Below are positions 26,531-35,270 of a DNA stretch of 49,177 nt, piece by piece. Origin of the DNA: JAVBKX01 sp031553835 (GTDB taxonomy: Bacteria; Bacteroidota; Bacteroidia; Bacteroidales; Azobacteroidaceae); the NCBI GenBank assembly GCA_031553835.1, contig JAVBKX010000028.1, positions 1 through 49,177 of the forward strand, given 5' to 3'. Position 1 is the first letter of the stretch; every line of letters starts with the position of its first letter. Below the pieces are notes generated by a model. It saw only the letters and a program-made list of their open reading frames with translations. It was not told where the DNA came from and did not search any database. A program made the translations under genes and the position numbers.

Positions 26531-27220
26531 TTATAAAGAAAAGTAATCCCCTCCGTCCAGGAACCGGTCATACTTTTCTTTATTAAATTTGTAGTAATAA
26601 GCTCCTTTTTTCGAGGAGCTTTTATCTTTCTCATCCAATTTCTCTAAAATATCCATTTCGAATAGCTTTTTCCGGAAATTCCGTTTATCCAACGGATGCT
26701 GATAAATAGCTTCGTACAGCGACTGAAGCTGCGGAAGTGTAAATTTTTCCGGCAACAGATTAAATCCAATAGGCCGGGTTGCCGTACGATGTTGCAGCAA
26801 TTTAACCGTATCTTTCAGAAACTGGTTATGGTCAAGCACCAACGTCCCTACCTCCTTGATATTCACCCATTCTGCATTATGCTCTTTCTCTAATTTTTCA
26901 TCAAACAGTTCCATATCTATCAAAGCGTAATAGGCGATGGAAATAACCCGTTCACCGATATCACGGCCTAAATCACCATACACGCCCACTTGCTCCATAT
27001 ATACACCTTCTATGCCGGTATATTCCGAAACCACACGAGAAACTGTTTCGTCCAGGCTTTCGTCAGCCCGGACAAAACCACCCATCAAAGAACGTTCTCC
27101 TTTCAGGGGTTCAAATTTTCGATTAATAATCAGAACATGTATTGCATTTTCCTTGAAACTAAGGATAATACAATCCACAGAGACAAAATGTTTGTCTTCT
27201 TGTTGATAAAATTGGGTCAT
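26531..27220 (-). CDS. araR: Nudix-winged-helix transcriptional regulator, AraR type
   Basis: A 229-residue protein with an N-terminal Nudix-fold domain (about 10-145) and a C-terminal winged helix (about 150-225, with LPQLQSLYEAIY and KRNFRKKLFEMDIL). The Nudix box region GGFVRADESLDETVSRVVSEYTGI-like segment lacks the REUxEE catalytic core, so hydrolase activity is unlikely and the domain should act as ligand sensor. Proteins of this NrtR-like build are known to repress arabinose genes in Bacteroides, with arabinose as effector. Here it is convergent with GH51 and about 13 kb from araD. A -7 box TACCTTTG is at 27249-27242. The symbol rests on family plus context. Confidence 0.5.
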   Translation of the reverse strand: MTQFYQQEDKHFVSVDCIILSFKENAIHVLIINRKFEPLKGERSLMGGFVRADESLDETVSRVVSEYTGIEGVYMEQVGVYGDLGRDIGERVISIAYYALIDMELFDEKLEKEHNAEWVNIKEVGTLVLDHNQFLKDTVKLLQHRTATRPIGFNLLPEKFTLPQLQSLYEAIYQHPLDKRNFRKKLFEMDILEKLDEKDKSSSKKGAYYYKFNKEKYDRFLDGGDYFSL

Positions 27221-27241
27221 ATACTACAAATAATGAAGGCG

Positions 27242-27249
27242 CAAAGGTA
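27242..27249 (-). promoter_or_regulatory. -7 box of the AraR-type regulator gene
   Basis: Minus-strand TACCTTTG matches the consensus and leaves a leader of only about 15 nt. The AAGTGTA-N6-TACACTT palindrome of the araD promoter is not repeated here, so autoregulation through that site is not supported. Confidence 0.5.
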
Positions 27250-27290
27250 ACAAGAAATATCTACACTGCACTCATAATTAATACCTAACC

Positions 27291-28295
27291 TTATTTATTT
27301 CCCACCTGCTTCCCTGCTTCATCGATAATTTCCATAGTCCAAAGCGAACATTGATGATTATTAGTATTGGACCCGGAAGCTCCCGCCAGAATTAAATCAA
27401 TAAATTCTGAAATTTCATAATAATATTCACTATGAAACATCGGAACAGAAAGATCTTCTGCAGTTTTATTTTTCCGGTCATTAAATATTACGGATGAAAT
27501 GGTATTAATACGGTCTAATGTGAGTGTACCATCCTCTCCCTGAATAACTGTAGGGAGATTTGAATCCGCTATTTTTGAATACATCACTGTAGCTTGCATC
27601 GATTCATATTCAAATTGAATCACTCCCTGACCATCCACTCCTGTAGAAAGCAACAGCCCGGAAGCATTGATACGCAACGGCTTGCCAAACAAAACCACCA
27701 TCGGATAAATCGTATATACACCGATATCCATCAATGCGCCATTAGCCATTCCTGCTTTGAATGCATTCAGGATTTCTCCGGCCTTGAACTTATCGTACCG
27801 GGAAGAATATTGACAATAAGATGAAAAATAATTCCGCACAGTACCGATCCTGTGAAGATGCTCACGAACCTGAGTAAAATTGGGCATCAATGTCGGTTTC
27901 ATTGCTTCCATCAACACCCGGTTATATTTTTTAGCAGTAGCAATCATTTCCCTTGCTTCATCCGCATTGGCTGCAAAAGGCTTTTCACACAGTACATGTT
28001 TTCCGGAAGAAAGACACAAGATCGTTTGTTCGGCATGTAAAAAATTAGGTGATGCAATATATACCGCATCAATCAGATCACTTTCTGCCATCGCTTTCAA
28101 ATCCGTAAAAGTATGCGGAATAGCATGTTTCCTGGCAAATACAGCTGCCGTTGCCTGCATACGCGAATATACAGCTGCCGGCTGAAAACGGGCATCTTCG
28201 CGTCCGGCAGCGACAATCCAATCGGAAATAAAATTAGTACCGACAATGCCAAAACGGACAGGTGGGACGCTCAAAGAATCAGTCATTTTATTCAT
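27291..28295 (-). CDS. Gfo/Idh/MocA-family oxidoreductase
   Basis: A 334-residue cytoplasmic NAD(P)-dependent dehydrogenase-like protein. The N-terminal Rossmann fold shows the nucleotide-binding turn FGIVGTNFIS, and the conserved EKP motif occurs in HVLCEKPFA. The C-terminal alpha/beta domain forms the substrate site. Family members oxidise or reduce sugars, inositols and related compounds, so the substrate cannot be named. Its position after the AraR-type gene does not prove a role in arabinose use. Upstream, between it and iorA, lies a GGTCAAAA word palindrome. Confidence 0.5.
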   Translation of the reverse strand: MNKMTDSLSVPPVRFGIVGTNFISDWIVAAGREDARFQPAAVYSRMQATAAVFARKHAIPHTFTDLKAMAESDLIDAVYIASPNFLHAEQTILCLSSGKHVLCEKPFAANADEAREMIATAKKYNRVLMEAMKPTLMPNFTQVREHLHRIGTVRNYFSSYCQYSSRYDKFKAGEILNAFKAGMANGALMDIGVYTIYPMVVLFGKPLRINASGLLLSTGVDGQGVIQFEYESMQATVMYSKIADSNLPTVIQGEDGTLTLDRINTISSVIFNDRKNKTAEDLSVPMFHSEYYYEISEFIDLILAGASGSNTNNHQCSLWTMEIIDEAGKQVGNK

Positions 28296-28323
28296 TAAAA
28301 ATTTCAGAAATAAATACTATTTT

Positions 28324-28458
28324 GGCAAAAGGCCAAAAGGTCAAAAGGTCAAGGCCAAAAGGTCAAGGGTGAAAGGTGAAAGGTGAAAGGCGAATGACAT
28401 CGTTTATAACTATCCTTTGCCTTTTGCCCTTAGCCCTTGACCTTAGCCTTTTGCCTTG
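28324..28458. repeat. GGTCAAAA/GGTGAAA word palindrome between divergent genes
   Basis: The left arm (28324-28394) is ten units of 6-8 bp: GGCAAAA, GGCCAAAA, GGTCAAAA, GGTCAA and GGTGAAA variants. The right arm (28413-28458) is built of the inverted words TTTTGCC, CCTTGACC and CCTTAGCC. An 18-nt spacer separates them. It occupies much of the 329-bp gap between divergently transcribed genes, so not all such arrays are transcription terminators. Confidence 0.5.
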
Positions 28459-28586
28459 TAAAATGCACTTATCAGCTATAAATAATGGGGTTCAAAGATA
28501 ATTCAAATATTACAATTACATAAATGTTTGGTTCTGTCTTTTCAAAAAATACAATTTAGCCATTACTGCATTAGCAAAACTTTCAC

Positions 28587-28594
28587 TACCTTTG
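28587..28594 (+). promoter_or_regulatory. -7 box of the iorAB operon
   Basis: TACCTTTG matches the Bacteroidota -7 consensus and lies about 30 bases before the iorA ATG. Confidence 0.5.
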
Positions 28595-28624
28595 GGCTTC
28601 GTTCACAAAAAAGTAAAAAATCAG

Positions 28625-30217
28625 ATGGAAAAACAGTTATTTTTAGGAGACGAAGCCATTGCCCAGGCAGCAATCGACGCCGGGCTTTCCGGAGTTTATT
28701 CTTATCCGGGCACGCCTTCTACCGAAATCACAGAATATATCCAAGCCTCTCCTGCAGCCAAAGAAAAAGGCATTCATTCTGCCTGGTGTTGCAATGAAAA
28801 AACAGCATTGGAAACAGCATTAGGAATGTCGTATGCAGGAAAACGAACGCTTTCGTGTATGAAACACGTGGGACTGAACGTAGCTGCGGATGCATTCATG
28901 AATATTGCCATGTCGGGCATCAACGGCGGAATGATTATCATAACAGCCGACGATCCGTCTATGCACTCATCTCAAAATGAGCAGGACAACCGCTTCTATG
29001 GTAATTTCGCCATGATCCCCATGTTCGAGCCTTCCAATCAGCAAGAAGCATACGATATGGTATATGAAGGATTTGCATTATCCGAAAAATTGGGTTATCC
29101 CATTTTGTTACGAATTACCACAAGGATGGCGCACTCCAGAGCAGGAGTCGTGACCCGTCAGCCGTTACCGGAAAACAAAATACAACTACTTGAAGACAGT
29201 CGTTCCCGTTTTGTACTGCTACCGGCCAACGCCCGCAAACGATTCAAAGTACTGATCGATATGCAGGCGGCATTTCTTACCGCTTCGGAAGTATCCAAAT
29301 ACAACCAATATATTGATGCTCCAAATAAAAAATCAGGCATTGTGGCCTGTGGCATTGCCTTTAATTATTTACAGGAAAATTATCCCAACGGATGCGAACA
29401 TCCCATATTGAAAGTAAGCCAATACCCTGTTCCCAAAAAACAATTGGAGCAATTAGTCAATGATTGTGATGAAATATTAGTACTCGAAGACGGCTTCCCT
29501 TTTGTGGAAGAGCAACTCAAAGGCTACCTCGGAATCGGGTTGAAAGTACATGGCCGGTTGGACGGAACGCTTGCCCGCGATGGAGAATTGAATCCCGACA
29601 AAGTCGCCAAAGCATTGGGCAAAGCCGTTACTACTTACTACCAGATACCGGACGTCGTCACAATGCGTCCGCCGGCGCTATGCAACGGATGCGGACACCG
29701 TGATGTATATGAAGCCTTGAACGAAGTGCTGGCAGAATACAAAAATGCCAAAGTGTTCAGCGATATCGGTTGCTATACCTTAGGAGCATTACCTCCATTC
29801 CGCGCTATAGATACCTGCATTGATATGGGCGCTTCTATCACTATGGCCAAAGGCGCTGCCGACGCAGGTATTTTCCCTTCCGTCGCCGTCATCGGCGATT
29901 CCACTTTTACCCATTCGGGAATGACCGGATTATTGGATTGTGTAAATGCAAACGCCAACATATTAGTCATTATTTCGGACAATGAAACCACCGGTATGAC
30001 GGGAGGACAGGATTCTGCCGGAACCGGTCGTATCCACGATATTTGCAAAGGAATCGGAGTCAATCCCGGGCATCTGCGGGAAATCGTTCCGTTGAAAAAG
30101 AATTTCGAAGAAATGAAACAGATGATCCGCGAAGAAATCGAATATCCGGGACTGTCTGTCATTGTCCCATGCCGCGAATGTATTCAAACGCATGCAAGGA
30201 AAGCAAAAAACAGGTAA
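28625..30217 (+). CDS. iorA: Indolepyruvate ferredoxin oxidoreductase, alpha subunit
   Basis: A 530-residue cytoplasmic TPP enzyme subunit, starting at the ATG at 28625. With IorB it oxidatively decarboxylates aryl-pyruvates (from aromatic amino acids) to aryl-acetyl-CoA using ferredoxin. The N-terminal pyrimidine-binding domain begins GDEAIAQAAIDAGL with SYPGTPSTE. The C-terminal TPP-binding domain has CNGCGHRDVYE and the Mg/TPP segment GDSTFTHSGMTGL. The C-terminal two-[4Fe-4S] ferredoxin domain of archaeal IorA is missing: the chain ends at PCRECIQTHARKAKNR, leaving only one short Cys pair. The partner gene iorB follows after a 199-bp word-repeat spacer. Confidence 0.5.
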   Translation: MEKQLFLGDEAIAQAAIDAGLSGVYSYPGTPSTEITEYIQASPAAKEKGIHSAWCCNEKTALETALGMSYAGKRTLSCMKHVGLNVAADAFMNIAMSGINGGMIIITADDPSMHSSQNEQDNRFYGNFAMIPMFEPSNQQEAYDMVYEGFALSEKLGYPILLRITTRMAHSRAGVVTRQPLPENKIQLLEDSRSRFVLLPANARKRFKVLIDMQAAFLTASEVSKYNQYIDAPNKKSGIVACGIAFNYLQENYPNGCEHPILKVSQYPVPKKQLEQLVNDCDEILVLEDGFPFVEEQLKGYLGIGLKVHGRLDGTLARDGELNPDKVAKALGKAVTTYYQIPDVVTMRPPALCNGCGHRDVYEALNEVLAEYKNAKVFSDIGCYTLGALPPFRAIDTCIDMGASITMAKGAADAGIFPSVAVIGDSTFTHSGMTGLLDCVNANANILVIISDNETTGMTGGQDSAGTGRIHDICKGIGVNPGHLREIVPLKKNFEEMKQMIREEIEYPGLSVIVPCRECIQTHARKAKNR

Positions 30218-30220
30218 CCA

Positions 30221-30408
30221 GTTTATCAGTTGACGAGTTGACAAGTTGACAAGGAAGTGGATTATCTTGTTATCTTGTAAACTCGTAAACTAATAAACTC
30301 GTAAACTAATAAACTCGTCAACTCGTAAACTTGTCAACTCGTAAACTCGTCAACTCGTCAACTCGTCAACTTGTAAACTTGTAAACTTGTAAACTCGTAA
30401 CTCGTAAC
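30221..30408. repeat. GTT(T/G)AC(G/A)A word array between iorA and iorB
   Basis: The left arm has four 8-bp units (30221-30252: GTTTATCA, GTTGACGA, GTTGACAA twice). After a 22-nt spacer come fifteen consecutive inverted 8-bp units (30275-30394: TTGTAAAC, TCGTAAAC, TAATAAAC, TCGTCAAC in varied order) and two 7-bp units TCGTAAC (30395-30408). The distal end CTCGTAACTAA (30401-30411) is the complement of the end shared with the loci at 11053 and 37835. It directly abuts the iorB leader. Confidence 0.5.
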
Positions 30409-30416
30409 TAAAAAAA

Positions 30417-30983
30417 ATGAAAACAGATATCATATTATGCGGAGTTGGAGGACAAGGCATCCTCTCCATCGCAGCCGTTATCGGCGAAGCAGCCATCAAA
30501 GACGGTTTATACATGAAACAATCGGAAGTACACGGAATGAGCCAACGGGGCGGCGATGTTCAATCCAACCTGAGAATCAGCGACAAACCTGTTGCTTCAG
30601 ATTTAATACCGTTAGGCGCAGCCGATGTCATTATCTCTTTAGAACCGATGGAAACGCTGCGTTATTTACCTTACCTGAAAAAAGACGGATGGGTAGTCAC
30701 CAGTTCCAAACCTTTTGAGAATATTCCCAATTATCCCGATTTACAAAAAGTAATCGATGCGTATAATGCTCTCCCCAATAAAGTAATCCTGGATGTGGAA
30801 CAAATTGCAAAGGATTTAGGAGCGGCTCGTTCGAGCAATATAGTGATGCTGGGAGCAGCATCCCCTTATATCGGCATCGAATTTTCCAAGATAGAAGATG
30901 GCATTCGCAGCATCTTCGGGAGAAAAGGAGAAGAAGTGGTGAATATAAACTTGAGAGCATTGGCAGCAGGGAGAAATGAATGA
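30417..30983 (+). CDS. iorB: Indolepyruvate ferredoxin oxidoreductase, beta subunit
   Basis: A 188-residue subunit with the pyruvate:ferredoxin-oxidoreductase gamma-type domain. The N-terminal nucleotide-binding turn GVGGQGILS and the segment VHGMSQRGGDVQSNLRI are characteristic. It partners IorA in converting aryl-pyruvates and CoA to aryl-acyl-CoA with ferredoxin reduction. The ATG follows an A-run with no Shine-Dalgarno sequence. Its last codons and stop lie in the first units of an AATGAA word array that leads into the four-helix-bundle gene. Confidence 0.5.
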   Translation: MKTDIILCGVGGQGILSIAAVIGEAAIKDGLYMKQSEVHGMSQRGGDVQSNLRISDKPVASDLIPLGAADVIISLEPMETLRYLPYLKKDGWVVTSSKPFENIPNYPDLQKVIDAYNALPNKVILDVEQIAKDLGAARSSNIVMLGAASPYIGIEFSKIEDGIRSIFGRKGEEVVNINLRALAAGRNE

Positions 30984-31022
30984 AGAAAATGAAGAAATGA
31001 ATGAATGAAAAGAATGAAAAGG
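30975..31022. repeat. AATGAAG/AATGAAAAG word array, left arm of the four-helix-bundle cassette
   Basis: Variants of AATGAA, AATGAAG and AATGAAAAG run from the iorB stop to the Shine-Dalgarno sequence of the next gene. The inverted counterpart is at 31385-31424, on the other side of that gene. Together they bracket it almost without extra sequence. Confidence 0.5.
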
Positions 31023-31025
31023 AGG
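31019..31025 (+). promoter_or_regulatory. Strong Shine-Dalgarno sequence of the four-helix-bundle gene
   Basis: AAGGAGG followed by a 7-nt spacer and ATG is a near-perfect Shine-Dalgarno site. Other genes checked in this window have A/T-rich leaders without one. It grows directly out of the word array (AATGAAAAGGAGG). Confidence 0.5.
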
Positions 31026-31032
31026 TCAATAG

Positions 31033-31383
31033 ATGAAAGAGAATATTATATTAGTCAAAACGTATAATTTCTCTCTGTTAATCATCAATATTTACCGCCA
31101 TTTAACCGAAAACAGAAAAGAATACGTTTTATCAAAACAACTTTTGAGGAGTGCAACTTCAATAGGGGCAAACTCAGAAGAAGCTGCTGCTGGTATCAGT
31201 AAAAAAGACTTTATTGCCAAATATCAAATTGCATATAAAGAAGCAAAAGAAAGTCATTATTGGTTAAGATTATTAAGAGACTGTGATTTACTTGATAAAA
31301 ATAAAGCAAATGAAGCACTGGTACAATGTGAAGAAATCATTCGTATTTTAAACGCCATACTCCAAACATCAAAATCCCAATAA
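31033..31383 (+). CDS. Four-helix-bundle protein (23S rRNA intervening-sequence family)
   Basis: A 116-residue all-helical protein of the S23/TIGR02436-like family. The conserved core LSKQLLRSATSIGANSEEA and the later KESHYWLRLL are plain. Homologues are encoded in intervening sequences inside 23S rRNA genes of some bacteria and as free-standing genes in many Bacteroidota; a relative (Avd) assists diversity-generating retroelements. No enzymatic motif is known and the function here is unknown. Inverted word arrays lie immediately before and after the gene, which also has a rare strong Shine-Dalgarno site. The unit separates iorB from mutS2 and looks like an inserted cassette. Confidence 0.5.
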   Translation: MKENIILVKTYNFSLLIINIYRHLTENRKEYVLSKQLLRSATSIGANSEEAAAGISKKDFIAKYQIAYKEAKESHYWLRLLRDCDLLDKNKANEALVQCEEIIRILNAILQTSKSQ

Positions 31384-31384
31384 T

Positions 31385-31424
31385 CCTTTCATTTCCTTCA
31401 TTATCTTCATTATTTCATTATTTT
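31385..31424. repeat. Inverted AATGAA word array, right arm of the four-helix-bundle cassette
   Basis: The words CCTTTCATT, TCCTTCATT, ATCTTCATT and ATTTCATT are reverse complements of the left-arm units at 30975-31022. The array starts 2 bases after the stop codon and ends 9 bases before the mutS2 ATG. Confidence 0.5.
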
Positions 31425-31433
31425 AATTGAAAT

Positions 31434-33890
31434 ATGTTTTACCCCGAAAATTTTGAACAGAAAATAGGTTTCGACACCATCCGGCAACTATTGACGGCCA
31501 AATGCCTGTGTCCGCTGGGAGAAGAAAAAGTCACAGATATGGCATTTTCTTCCGAATTTGCCGTTATCAACAGACAACTGCGGCAAACGAACGAATTTGT
31601 CCGGATTTTGCAGGAAGAAGATTTTCCTTCGGGAGCTTTTTATGATGTGCGTCCCGCACTAAAAAAGATCAGGATTGAAGGAACATACCTCATTGAAAAA
31701 GAATTGTTCGACATCCGCCGGTCGTTACAAACCATCCATGATATTCTTTCTTTTTTTGCTACAAAAAAAGAAGACGAAACATATCCGTATTTGCAGGAAT
31801 TGGCTTCGGAAGCAGAAACATTTCCGCAAATTGCTACGCAAATCGACCGGATATTGGATAAATTCGGCAATATCAAAGACAACGCATCTTCAGAATTAGC
31901 CCGTATCCGACAGGAATTAAGCAAAACAGTGGGCAGCATCTCCAAAACGCTGAACAGCATTCTGCGAATAGCTCAATCCGAAGGTTTTGTGGATAAAGAT
32001 GTAGCGCCGACCATGCGCGACGGACGGTTGGTGATTCCTGTTGCTCCGGCATTCAAACGGAAACTCAAAGGAATCGTACACGATGAATCGGCCAGCGGAA
32101 AAACGATTTTTATCGAACCGGCCGAAGTCGTCGAATCCAACAACCGTATCCGCGAATTGGAAAGCGAAGAACGGCGGGAGATCGTCCGCATCCTCACCGA
32201 TTTTACCAATCAGATGCGCCCGTTTATCCCTCAGGTGCTCAACTCCTGCCAATTCTTAGCCGCCATCGATTTCATTCGCGCCAAAGCGCTTTTCGCCCTC
32301 GACATCCAGGCCATACTTCCCAATGTTGAAGACAAACAGGAGATCGATTGGTACCGCGCCATTCATCCCTTACTTTTTTTAGCGCACCGGAAACAAAATA
32401 AAACCGTTGTTCCGTTGGATATTACGCTTGATGAACAGAAAGGCCGCATCCTTCTGATATCCGGACCCAACGCCGGAGGAAAATCGGTTTGTCTGAAAAC
32501 GGTTGGGTTACTGCAATATATGCTGCAATGCGGATTGTTGATTCCCTTATATGAAAACTCGCACACCGGCATTTTCAATGATATTTTTATTGACATCGGC
32601 GACGAACAATCAATCGAAAATGACCTGAGTACTTACAGTTCGCATTTGACGAATATGAAATATTTTGTCCGGAATTGTTCGCCCAAATCCCTCATCCTGA
32701 TCGATGAATTTGGCAGTGGAACCGAACCTCAAATCGGAGGCGCCATTGCAGAAGCCCTGTTGGATCGTTTCAATCAAAAGAAAAGTTTCGGAGTCATTAC
32801 GACTCACTATCAAAACTTAAAGCATTATGCAGAAGATCACGATGGAGTAATCAATGGAGCCATGTTGTACGACCGGCATCAAATGCAACCGTTGTTTAAG
32901 TTATCGATCGGAAATCCCGGAAGCTCTTTCGCCATCGAAATTGCCAGGAAAATAGGATTACCCGAAGATGTCATTGCCGATGCCTCTGAAAAAGTGGGAC
33001 AGGATTATATTGATATGGATAAATACCTGCAGGATATCGTCCGCGACAAACGTTACTGGGAAAGCAAACGGCAAAATATCCGCCAACAGGAGAAAAAATT
33101 GGAAGAACTGACCGAACGTTATAAAACCGATTTGGAAAAAATCGAGAAGCAGAAAAAGGAAATTATGGCTGGAGCCAAAGCTGAAGCCGAGAAAATGATT
33201 GCCGAATCGAATGCTAAAATAGAAAACATCATCCGGGAAATCCGGGAATCGCAAGCAGAAAAAGAAAAAACCAAAATCCTGCGTAAATCATTGGACGATT
33301 TCAAAGAATCACTCACACAACAAACAGAAAATGAAGATTTTATCGCCCGGAAAATTCAAAAAATCCAACAACGGGAAGAGCAGAAGAAAAAGAAAAAACA
33401 ACCCACCGAACAACCGGCATTCAATCCGGGAGTGATCGAGATCGGAGATGCTGTTCGTCTTACCGGGCAAACTTCCGTTGGCCAGGTAATGGAACTTAAA
33501 GGAAAAAATGCTATTGTCGCCTTTGGCTCCGTAAAATCAACGGTTGCTTTAGACCGGTTGGAAAAGGTCAGCAAAAATCAAATCAAACGGGAAGAGCAGC
33601 GGCAAACTTCTGTAAACTTCATTTCTTCTTCTTTCGATAAAAAATTGAATTTCAAATTAGAATTGGATGTTCGCGGCATGCGGGCCGACGAAGCGTTGCA
33701 AGCCGTTACTTATTATATCGATGATGCCATCCAATGCAATGCCGGACGGGTACGAATTTTACATGGAACGGGAACCGGAGCACTGCGCCAGGCTATCCGG
33801 GATTATTTAAAGACAGCGCCGGGAGTGCTGCGGTTCCACGATGAACATGTGCAATTCGGAGGAGCAGGCATCACTGTAGTGGAGATGTAA
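31434..33890 (+). CDS. mutS2: Endonuclease MutS2
   Basis: An 818-residue MutS2 protein. It has a lever/clamp region without the mismatch-recognition domain, an ABC-type ATPase with Walker A GPNAGGKSV and Walker B LILIDEFGSGTEP, a long charged coiled coil (about 515-650) and a C-terminal Smr domain (LDVRGMRADEAL, HGTGTGALR). In the family it restrains recombination or resolves collided ribosomes, depending on species. Length is normal. The 5' side abuts the right arm of the four-helix-bundle cassette and no promoter box was seen, so transcription may come through from iorAB. The 3' end is convergent with a secreted-protein gene only 15 bp away. Confidence 0.5.
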   Translation: MFYPENFEQKIGFDTIRQLLTAKCLCPLGEEKVTDMAFSSEFAVINRQLRQTNEFVRILQEEDFPSGAFYDVRPALKKIRIEGTYLIEKELFDIRRSLQTIHDILSFFATKKEDETYPYLQELASEAETFPQIATQIDRILDKFGNIKDNASSELARIRQELSKTVGSISKTLNSILRIAQSEGFVDKDVAPTMRDGRLVIPVAPAFKRKLKGIVHDESASGKTIFIEPAEVVESNNRIRELESEERREIVRILTDFTNQMRPFIPQVLNSCQFLAAIDFIRAKALFALDIQAILPNVEDKQEIDWYRAIHPLLFLAHRKQNKTVVPLDITLDEQKGRILLISGPNAGGKSVCLKTVGLLQYMLQCGLLIPLYENSHTGIFNDIFIDIGDEQSIENDLSTYSSHLTNMKYFVRNCSPKSLILIDEFGSGTEPQIGGAIAEALLDRFNQKKSFGVITTHYQNLKHYAEDHDGVINGAMLYDRHQMQPLFKLSIGNPGSSFAIEIARKIGLPEDVIADASEKVGQDYIDMDKYLQDIVRDKRYWESKRQNIRQQEKKLEELTERYKTDLEKIEKQKKEIMAGAKAEAEKMIAESNAKIENIIREIRESQAEKEKTKILRKSLDDFKESLTQQTENEDFIARKIQKIQQREEQKKKKKQPTEQPAFNPGVIEIGDAVRLTGQTSVGQVMELKGKNAIVAFGSVKSTVALDRLEKVSKNQIKREEQRQTSVNFISSSFDKKLNFKLELDVRGMRADEALQAVTYYIDDAIQCNAGRVRILHGTGTGALRQAIRDYLKTAPGVLRFHDEHVQFGGAGITVVEM

Positions 33891-33905
33891 CCACTATTGT
33901 TTCAT

Positions 33906-35270
33906 TTATTTCTTGATTACTTTCGCCATGCGATTACCCACCTTAACCAAATACAAACCATTCTGACAACCGCTGAGGTCTATATTTTGTGATCGTACAT
34001 TGAATAACTGTGCGCCCGAAACAGTATATACACTGACAGCCTCGTTTTCAGGGTTTTCGATGAAAACAACTCCTGTTGTAATTGCAGGATATACTGTTAA
34101 GGGTGCAACTACCTCAGGCGTATGAATGCCTGCGCTTATATTTGTCCACGCGTCGTAGGTTTCTACATAAAATAGTTGGCCGTTGACATTACAGGTTGTT
34201 GCAGTTGGTCGGCCCTGGGCATCGTATGTACGCTCATAGATGTATTCATGCGAATAGGTATCTTCCTCGTCATACATATCATTCTTAAGATAATACCTGG
34301 TTAATGCGCCATATTCATTGTATTCCCTTGTTTCAACCCACTCCTTGATATTCGAAAAGTCAGCACTGGCTGTTTCGGTTTCCGACCAGCCTCCATTGGG
34401 TAATTTTTCAAGGACGGTTTTTTCCACTTCCTCCCCGCCGATAGTAAGAGTTTTTGTCCATTCGCCCTTCACATCGTCTATTGTACATTTGTAGGCGCCT
34501 GTCTGTCCATTGTAAAGCACATCCATATCAACAAACAAACTATGAAGCTTGTAGTCTTCCCAAACATAATTTACATTGTAATCGGAGTCGCTGCCTCCCA
34601 ACGGATCTAAAGTATATGCATTAAAATATTCCAAATTTTTCACCGGCACAATATTACTGAAGACCGCCACTTCATTGTTGTCTATACTCAATCTCGCAGA
34701 AATGAGTTCAGACAGCTCATTTCCCCATGTATAGGTATAGGTATAGGTGCCTTCTTCTCCATCTTCCCATGAGGTTTGCGTTACTTGTCCCCTGCCATTA
34801 AAGGTAAAATCGGATGATGTTTCCAACTGACCGGTATCAGGGTTATATACTTTCCAACCGGTACGGATACCTTGGGCATTGACAATAGCTTCTGTCCAAT
34901 CACTTATAATATCACCGTATTCATACTTGTATGACAGCTGCATTCCTTTACTGTCGTAGGAAGCCGCCATTTTGGCCCCCCCGTTCGGATCATTGACATT
35001 AATACGTTCATCTTTTATTACTACAAATTCGCCATTGGGTAAACGATGATACCCTCGTAAAATAGTTTCGGCCAATTCAAGCCCGCTTCCACCTGTTAAA
35101 TAGTGCTTTTCAGACGTAACGTGTCCGTAACTGTCATAAGCATACTCAATTTTAGTATTGCCGCCATCGCGATACGCCACTGTCGGCAAATATACTGTAC
35201 CGGCTGCAAATACTTGTCCTGCCAATACAAAACCAAGCAAACATACTGAGTAAAAAAACATGTTCTTCAT
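33906..35270 (-). CDS. Secreted YD-repeat-like protein with type IX secretion sorting domain
   Basis: A 454-residue protein with signal peptide (ending near VFAAG). The middle part is a series of degenerate strands of the kind YDSYGHVTSEKHYL, YNEYGALTRYYL and YDAQGRPTATTC, similar to short YD/RHS-like repeats of Bacteroidota surface proteins. The C-terminal 70 residues (LTVYPAITTG, then VSVYTVSGAQLF, IDLSGCQNGLYLVKVGN and a final KVIKK) are a textbook type A T9SS sorting domain. It should therefore be exported across the outer membrane and attached to the surface. No catalytic motif was found and the function is unknown. Confidence 0.5.
   Translation of the reverse strand: MKNMFFYSVCLLGFVLAGQVFAAGTVYLPTVAYRDGGNTKIEYAYDSYGHVTSEKHYLTGGSGLELAETILRGYHRLPNGEFVVIKDERINVNDPNGGAKMAASYDSKGMQLSYKYEYGDIISDWTEAIVNAQGIRTGWKVYNPDTGQLETSSDFTFNGRGQVTQTSWEDGEEGTYTYTYTWGNELSELISARLSIDNNEVAVFSNIVPVKNLEYFNAYTLDPLGGSDSDYNVNYVWEDYKLHSLFVDMDVLYNGQTGAYKCTIDDVKGEWTKTLTIGGEEVEKTVLEKLPNGGWSETETASADFSNIKEWVETREYNEYGALTRYYLKNDMYDEEDTYSHEYIYERTYDAQGRPTATTCNVNGQLFYVETYDAWTNISAGIHTPEVVAPLTVYPAITTGVVFIENPENEAVSVYTVSGAQLFNVRSQNIDLSGCQNGLYLVKVGNRMAKVIKK

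Noticed and set aside
27221..27290. AraR operator at its own promoter
   Set aside because: Only AGTGTA-like half-site sequence is present without a matching second half.
1..28300. Complete Sus-type polysaccharide utilisation locus
   Set aside because: No susC or susD homologue is present in the window, so the region is described as an arabinan/arabinose cluster only.
30221..30411. Regular repeats resembling a CRISPR array
   Set aside because: Units are 7-8 bp, directly adjacent, with no spacers and no cas genes nearby.
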